Shown one piece after another: positions 6,676 through 10,529 of a DNA stretch of 10,529 nt. The notes beneath the pieces are model-generated. The model ran no database searches, was not told the origin of the DNA, and saw only the letters and a program-made list of their open reading frames with translations. Origin of the DNA: Gonapodya sp. JEL0774 (lineage: Eukaryota > Monoblepharomycota > Monoblepharidomycetes > Monoblepharidales > Gonapodyaceae); contig JADIIX010000377.1 of the NCBI GenBank assembly GCA_027604505.1, positions 1 to 10,529 on the forward strand. Reading direction: 5' to 3'. The position numbers and the translations under genes are program-made. Position 1 is the first letter of the stretch. Each line of letters starts with the position of its first letter.

Positions 6676-7085
6676 CCTGTGTTACGGTGGTATGCTTGGT
6701 GCGCGCGAGAACTCGTCGAGAGTGTTCTGATCGTGACATTCTCGTTGTTTGTACATAAAGGATTATTGAAGGTCTGCGGGACTCGAGTTGAGTACGTGGG
6801 CCGGGCGGGTTTGGAGGTAATGGGATGCGGGGAACCAATAATGTACGCAAAATTAAAGTGGAGTGAATAAGAGACGTCGTTCGATCGTTCATGATCTAGC
6901 TCCCTCTAGTTGCAAAATGAGGGATAAGAAGGAGCATGCGCATTTAGTTTCATTGAGCATGATGCTTGTCAGCTTCAACTTTTCTAGTGAAAGCACAAGC
7001 AGTTTTAAATTTCTCGCGTTTGCGTTGCGTGCTAGTTCCCGTAATTTTGGTTGCCTACTTCGCCCTACACACAACCTCCACGCAT
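6676..7085. other. Intergenic region between convergent genes
   Basis: Holds the 3' ends of the secreted-protein gene (+) and SRP68 (-). AATAATGTACGCAAAATTAAAG near 6837-6857 is A-rich and could guide 3' processing of the plus-strand gene. A small perfect palindrome, AGCAT-G-ATGCT, lies at 6956-6966. No gene is seen; a 63-codon plus frame (6679-6870) and a 77-codon minus frame (6889-7122) look like chance. Confidence 0.5.
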
Positions 7086-9977
7086 CTACTTCTTCCCCGC
7101 CCCAAACCACCCCCCAAACCACCCCGCCTGCCCCTGCCCTTCTTGTCTCTGATTCTGCTTCTTGTCCACCTTCTTCGCCACCTCGCCCTTCCCCTCAAGT
7201 CTGGACCGGTCGTACTTGACACTTCCCACAGACACGTCGAAGAAGACGGGTTTCGGTACCACGGGGGACGGGATCGGGGGGAAGGAGACCAAGTTGGGGT
7301 TGGAAGGAGTGAAGGTGAAGGTCGGGGTGTGGAGGTGGGTGATGAGGGGGGGCTTTGGATCAAGGAGGGAGATGAAAGACGGATCGGCGGTGCATCCCCG
7401 TCGCAATCTTGCACGGTCCTCCACTCACCTCCGCCTTAACATCCTTCACTTCGCCCTCCTTCACTTGATCCCCCATGGCCCACCTCGCTCTCACCGCGAC
7501 TTTCTCTCCACCGACCCTCCCCTCACACTCTTTACACTCCTCGGCAATTTTTTTCAGCTCCTTGCCGTCTTCTTGGGCCGTCGGTAATCGACCAACTCGG
7601 CGGAGTGCTTGCTCAGCTTCGGAACGGGCGCTGGAGACATGGGATAAGGAGCGGACGAGCAGAGCGTACGCCGAAGGCGGTGAGGATTGAGCGAGTGCGA
7701 GGTGGAGGCACCTTTAACGACGACGAGGGTACGGAGTAGAGCACCAATAAGTATTCCATCAACGCAGGTAACGCCCGACAGAGAGGAGATTCCTTCGCGA
7801 CTCACTTGTGCGCCCTGGCCAGTGTAGTTCGGGCCGAAACGATCGCCAAAAGTGCAGGGTCAGCTTGAACGGCGTAGAGCTCCTGAGTTTCCGTGAGAAT
7901 CTGAAGCAAGAAACACGGTTTGTAAGGCAATGTGACGTCAAACCTCCCGTTCCCTTCATCCGAGCTCCAGACGCGAATCACAACCCACCTGAACCACCCC
8001 GTCCCACACTTTCGCCACCTCCTCCCTCCTAGGAACGTCCTTCTTCCCTTTCCGTCTTCCTTTACTCTTCGTACCGTCCGCCTTGCTCTCATCTTTGCCA
8101 CCGGCCAGTCTGGCCTCGATATCGGCAGCCAAGACCATGTTTCGATCCACCGTGTGGGTCAGACGACGGAACGCGGCATACGAGGCGATGATGCGGAGGG
8201 CGGCGAGGCGAGGGGAGACAGAGGTGGTGCCTGGGCCCGATTTCGAGGCGGACTAGGGTGGGGGTTTCAAGATTGTTTCGCTAAACGGGTAGACTAAGAC
8301 GTTACACACCTCCTCCTCCTTCACGTCCCGCTCGGCTTCCCTCTGTGCCTCCCACCATGCCTCCAGAACAGCATCGTACGCATCCATGACCTTCTTGGCA
8401 TGTTCTTCCTTGGAATCCGCTCCCCCGTCGCCGGCACCGGAACCTGCCTTCGCAGTCTGGAGAGCACCCTCCGCATCTCCAGCCCTCACAACAGCCTCTG
8501 CGATCCGGTTATTGGCTATATCGAGTTCTTTGGCTCGCCAAACCACCTTTGCACCGACTGCGACCGCACCCGAACCATCGACATCCCCAGCCTTGCTGGC
8601 GGCCGGTACAGCTTCGTCCGCCTCGTCGATGGTTTGACCTGATAAACGAAGATTGTAATTGCAGAAGCGCAGTTGTAGCGCGAGGGCATCTAGTGCGGCT
8701 ACCGCGAGTGTGCGGCGGGAGGGTGAAGAGATCGGGTCGGTGGAGAGTTGGAGGAGGGCCCATCTGAACGCCAGGGGGTTCCAAATGAATGAGCCCACGC
8801 TTTGGTTACACAGAAATGGAACACAACATCACCCGTACCGCGCCTCGCCCAGTTTCTCCTTTCCGCTTTGCCAATCCCTTCTCTCAACCGCCAAGATACC
8901 CGCCATCTGTGCCGCGTACGCCTCGGCGTCTAACACAGACAAGTGATCTACCTTTGGAAGCACGCGACGTGACTTTTGGGCGGCTTTGAGTTTTGTGAGA
9001 GAAGGTGGAAGTGGTTTGGAAGGGTCAACTGCAGATGTACTATGGGCGGACTCCTCCGCGGGTGGTTGGTACGGGTTAACGAGGAGATGTCTTTTATTTT
9101 CGGAATGAATGAAGGTAGATTAAAATGAGAGACTCCACAGCTCTTGTGAGGACCTGAACACCCACTTGCACAGCTCCACAACAAGGTTCGCATGTTCCAC
9201 CGCCCTCTTCAACTTTCCTAAAACATGACTTCTCTTCTTGGGATTCTCCCTCACGCCCTCCCTGTCTTCCATAGCGTACGCCCATGCCCGCTCCGCGTCG
9301 AAGAGGGCAACGTGCAGCACACGAGCGTCGTCGGGCGAAGAGGGTAAAGGCTTGCGAAGGAACCTACGGGTGGCCTTGTTGGTGGTGGCGGTGACTTGAG
9401 AGATCTGGAGGAGTTTCCGGAGGTGGGCGATGCGGCGGGTGCAGTAGTGGCTGTGGTTCAGGAACAGCAGGAGGAAGGTAGCTTTGTCACTCTCTTAGAG
9501 AATCCGTTGCTCCATCATGATAAGGGATCGAATGTCGCTCATATCCAGATTTCCGAATTGCTGCAAGCCCTCGCCGATGATATTCCCAATCGTGTCTCTA
9601 TACACCGACTCATAACTGGCGCGATTGCAGTCCACTGATTCTTCGAGTAGACTCGCAGAGACTCACCGGTACCTCTGATAATCTTGATGCCTTAAACCAT
9701 ACATGTTTCTCGCTTCACTCGTGATCGCGAGAACTGCAGCGTGAATGATGTTGATGGAATGAACATCCACATTATGGACATAATGAAAGTCCCAAGCACG
9801 ACAGCCGGATTTCGTTTAGATTGCAGGCATCGATGAAAATAATGTGAAATGAGCGATCGAAAACTCACCGTCGAATGCCACACCGCTCGCCCCGACATCC
9901 TTCTCTGCGTCTTTCGCATCCAACGAGTTCACGGCCGAATCGCCCGCCACGTTAAGTTCAGAATCTGACGAGACCAT
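7086..9977 (-). CDS. SRP68: Signal recognition particle subunit SRP68
   Basis: SRP68 binds SRP RNA and pairs with SRP72 in the particle that targets secretory proteins to the ER. Nine exons chain with correct phase: 9977-9869, 9733-9667, 9450-9166, 9039-8839, 8763-8310, 8252-7989, 7900-7806, 7711-7429 and 7352-7086; 674 residues (human about 627). Family hallmarks: YGLRHQDYQRYRHYCTRRIAHLRK at about residues 48-71 (the Arg-rich RNA-binding helix), DAERAWAYAM (110-119) with KKRSHVLGKLKRAVEHA after it, LDAEAYAAQMAGIL, a segment ending LRFCNYNLR, SYAAFRRL, and a C-terminus with KPVFFDVS and GWFGGWFGAGKK, matching the SRP72-binding tail. The ATG at 9977 starts a short acidic leader. An in-frame upstream extension reaches about 10091 but lacks a convincing ATG. 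Least certain is intron 3: donor GTGGGT at 9165 or GTCCTC at 9153, acceptor at 9040 or 9029. Introns are 135, 216, 126, 75, 57, 88, 94 and 76 nt. Confidence 0.95.
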
Positions 9978-10064
9978 GACCGCGAAGTTAATCTCTTTCA
10001 AACTATCCCGTGGAACCGATACGTATAAAGGGGAATGCGCTGGTGACAACTGGCCTTGTGGAAG

Positions 10065-10529
10065 GTTGTTGGGAGCGGGTTCATGCACCAACTCGTGACG
10101 TGGTTGAACAGCTCGTCACCGCCAATGTGAACTTCTGGCAGCAAACCGGCTGTATCATTGGAGTTGCTATTGCATCATCAGTGAGTCTCTCATGCTTTTG
10201 CTTAATGCCGAGACTACCTTCTCATCTGATCTGTCATTTGTCAAGGTCTTCTCAAACAAACTCACCAACTCCCTCACACAACTCGCTCCTCATGCAGTAG
10301 TCGCATATGTCAAGAATAACCCTTCAACTCTGCGCTATGCTCCCTCTCAGTATGTACCGGCGGATGAGCTCGACGGAGATTCGCTAGTATATATATCGCA
10401 GGTTTGACGTACATGTTCGTCCTCACTGTACCGTACGGTCTGGTGATGTTGCTTGGTAGTATTTTTGTGAAGAGGTCAAGACTGCCGAAGGGAGCTGAAG
10501 TTCCGAAGGGAGGAGCGCGAGATCACCAG
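10065..10529 (+). pseudogene. 3' part of an MFS transporter, truncated and frame-broken
   Basis: Plus-strand segments match the last transmembrane helices of fungal drug/toxin-type major facilitator transporters. GSGFMHQ (about 10071-10090) is in one frame. RDVVEQLVTANVNFWQQTGC and GVAIASS (10094-10180) are in a second. A clean 65-nt intron (GTGAGT at 10181, CAAG ending 10245) leads to VFSNKLTNSLTQLAP in phase. A third frame carries GLTYMFVLTVPYGLVMLLGS, a final helix, and KRSRLPKG up to the window end. Between the second exon and the last helix the frame runs into TGA at 10405, and no GT-AG intron joins them in phase. About ten residues usual between the GxGF..Q and RD motifs are missing. 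The upstream ten or so helices are absent, since SRP68 starts at 9977 on the other strand. I infer a decaying relic. A sequencing error at the TA run is an alternative for the 3' lesion only. Confidence 0.65.
10388..10396 (+). repeat. TA microsatellite at the transporter frame break
   Basis: TATATATAT lies exactly where the reading frame of the MFS segment changes. One TA unit fewer would place the upstream frame (..DSLVYI) in register with the downstream AGLTYMF helix. Slippage in this run is a sufficient cause of the frame break. Confidence 0.6.

Noticed and set aside
7353-7428. Apparent frameshift near the SRP68 C-terminus
   Set aside because: Resolved by a 76-nt intron with GTGAGT donor and a pyrimidine-rich acceptor ending CCAAAG; phase then matches exactly.
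10181-10300. Read-through of the transporter intron to a stop
   Set aside because: GTGAGT donor and CAAG acceptor 65 nt apart restore the VFSNKL motif in phase, so the intron is preferred.
1-10529. CRISPR arrays, insertion sequences, phage or operon structures
   Set aside because: No direct-repeat/spacer pattern, terminal inverted repeats with a transposase, or bacterial ribosome binding sites were seen; gene structure is eukaryotic.

Overview
The window looks like nuclear DNA from an intron-dense filamentous or yeast-like fungus, most likely a basidiomycete. Evidence: genes are split by many short introns (57 to about 216 nt) with GTGAGT, GTGGGT or GTACGG-type donors and CAG or TAG acceptors. 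Coding DNA is GC-rich in third positions. A single dispersed 5S rRNA gene sits between protein genes, and a relic of a fungal-type MFS transporter is present. No bacterial-style operon, phage, CRISPR or plasmid feature was seen.

Layout from left to right. (1) 1-3177, minus strand: a long multi-exon gene I cannot name. Its 5' end is inside the window and its 3' end lies beyond base 1; eleven exons chain together with consistent phase. (2) 3242-3447 and 3758-3924, minus: two orphan coding segments that look like terminal exons. Between them lies an array of six TCGAGTCA motifs (3564-3732). (3) 4095-4899, minus: a small protein with an MGNC acylation-type N-terminus, a probable 17-nt microexon and a perfect 12-bp inverted repeat in an intron. 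(4) 4900-5296: non-coding stretch with a paired GATA-motif cluster, then a 118-nt 5S rRNA gene at 5297-5414 (+). (5) 5415-6013: non-coding, promoter side of the next gene, with several palindromes and a TATA-like box. (6) 6014-6675, plus: a small secreted Lys/Thr/Val- and Pro-rich protein in four exons. (7) 7086-9977, minus: a complete nine-exon gene for SRP68, the best supported call in the window. (8) About 10065-10529, plus: the 3' part of an MFS transporter, 5'-truncated and frame-broken, running off the right edge.

The genes do not form an obvious pathway. SRP68 (targeting to the ER) and the secreted protein are convergent neighbours, but I see no evidence that this is more than coincidence. 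No complete novel system is demonstrated. The most open items are the unrecognised left-hand gene, the TCGAGTCA array, the secreted TTVVK/SPP protein and the decaying transporter. All exon borders were placed by eye from splice consensus, open frame and phase; none has been checked with RNA data.
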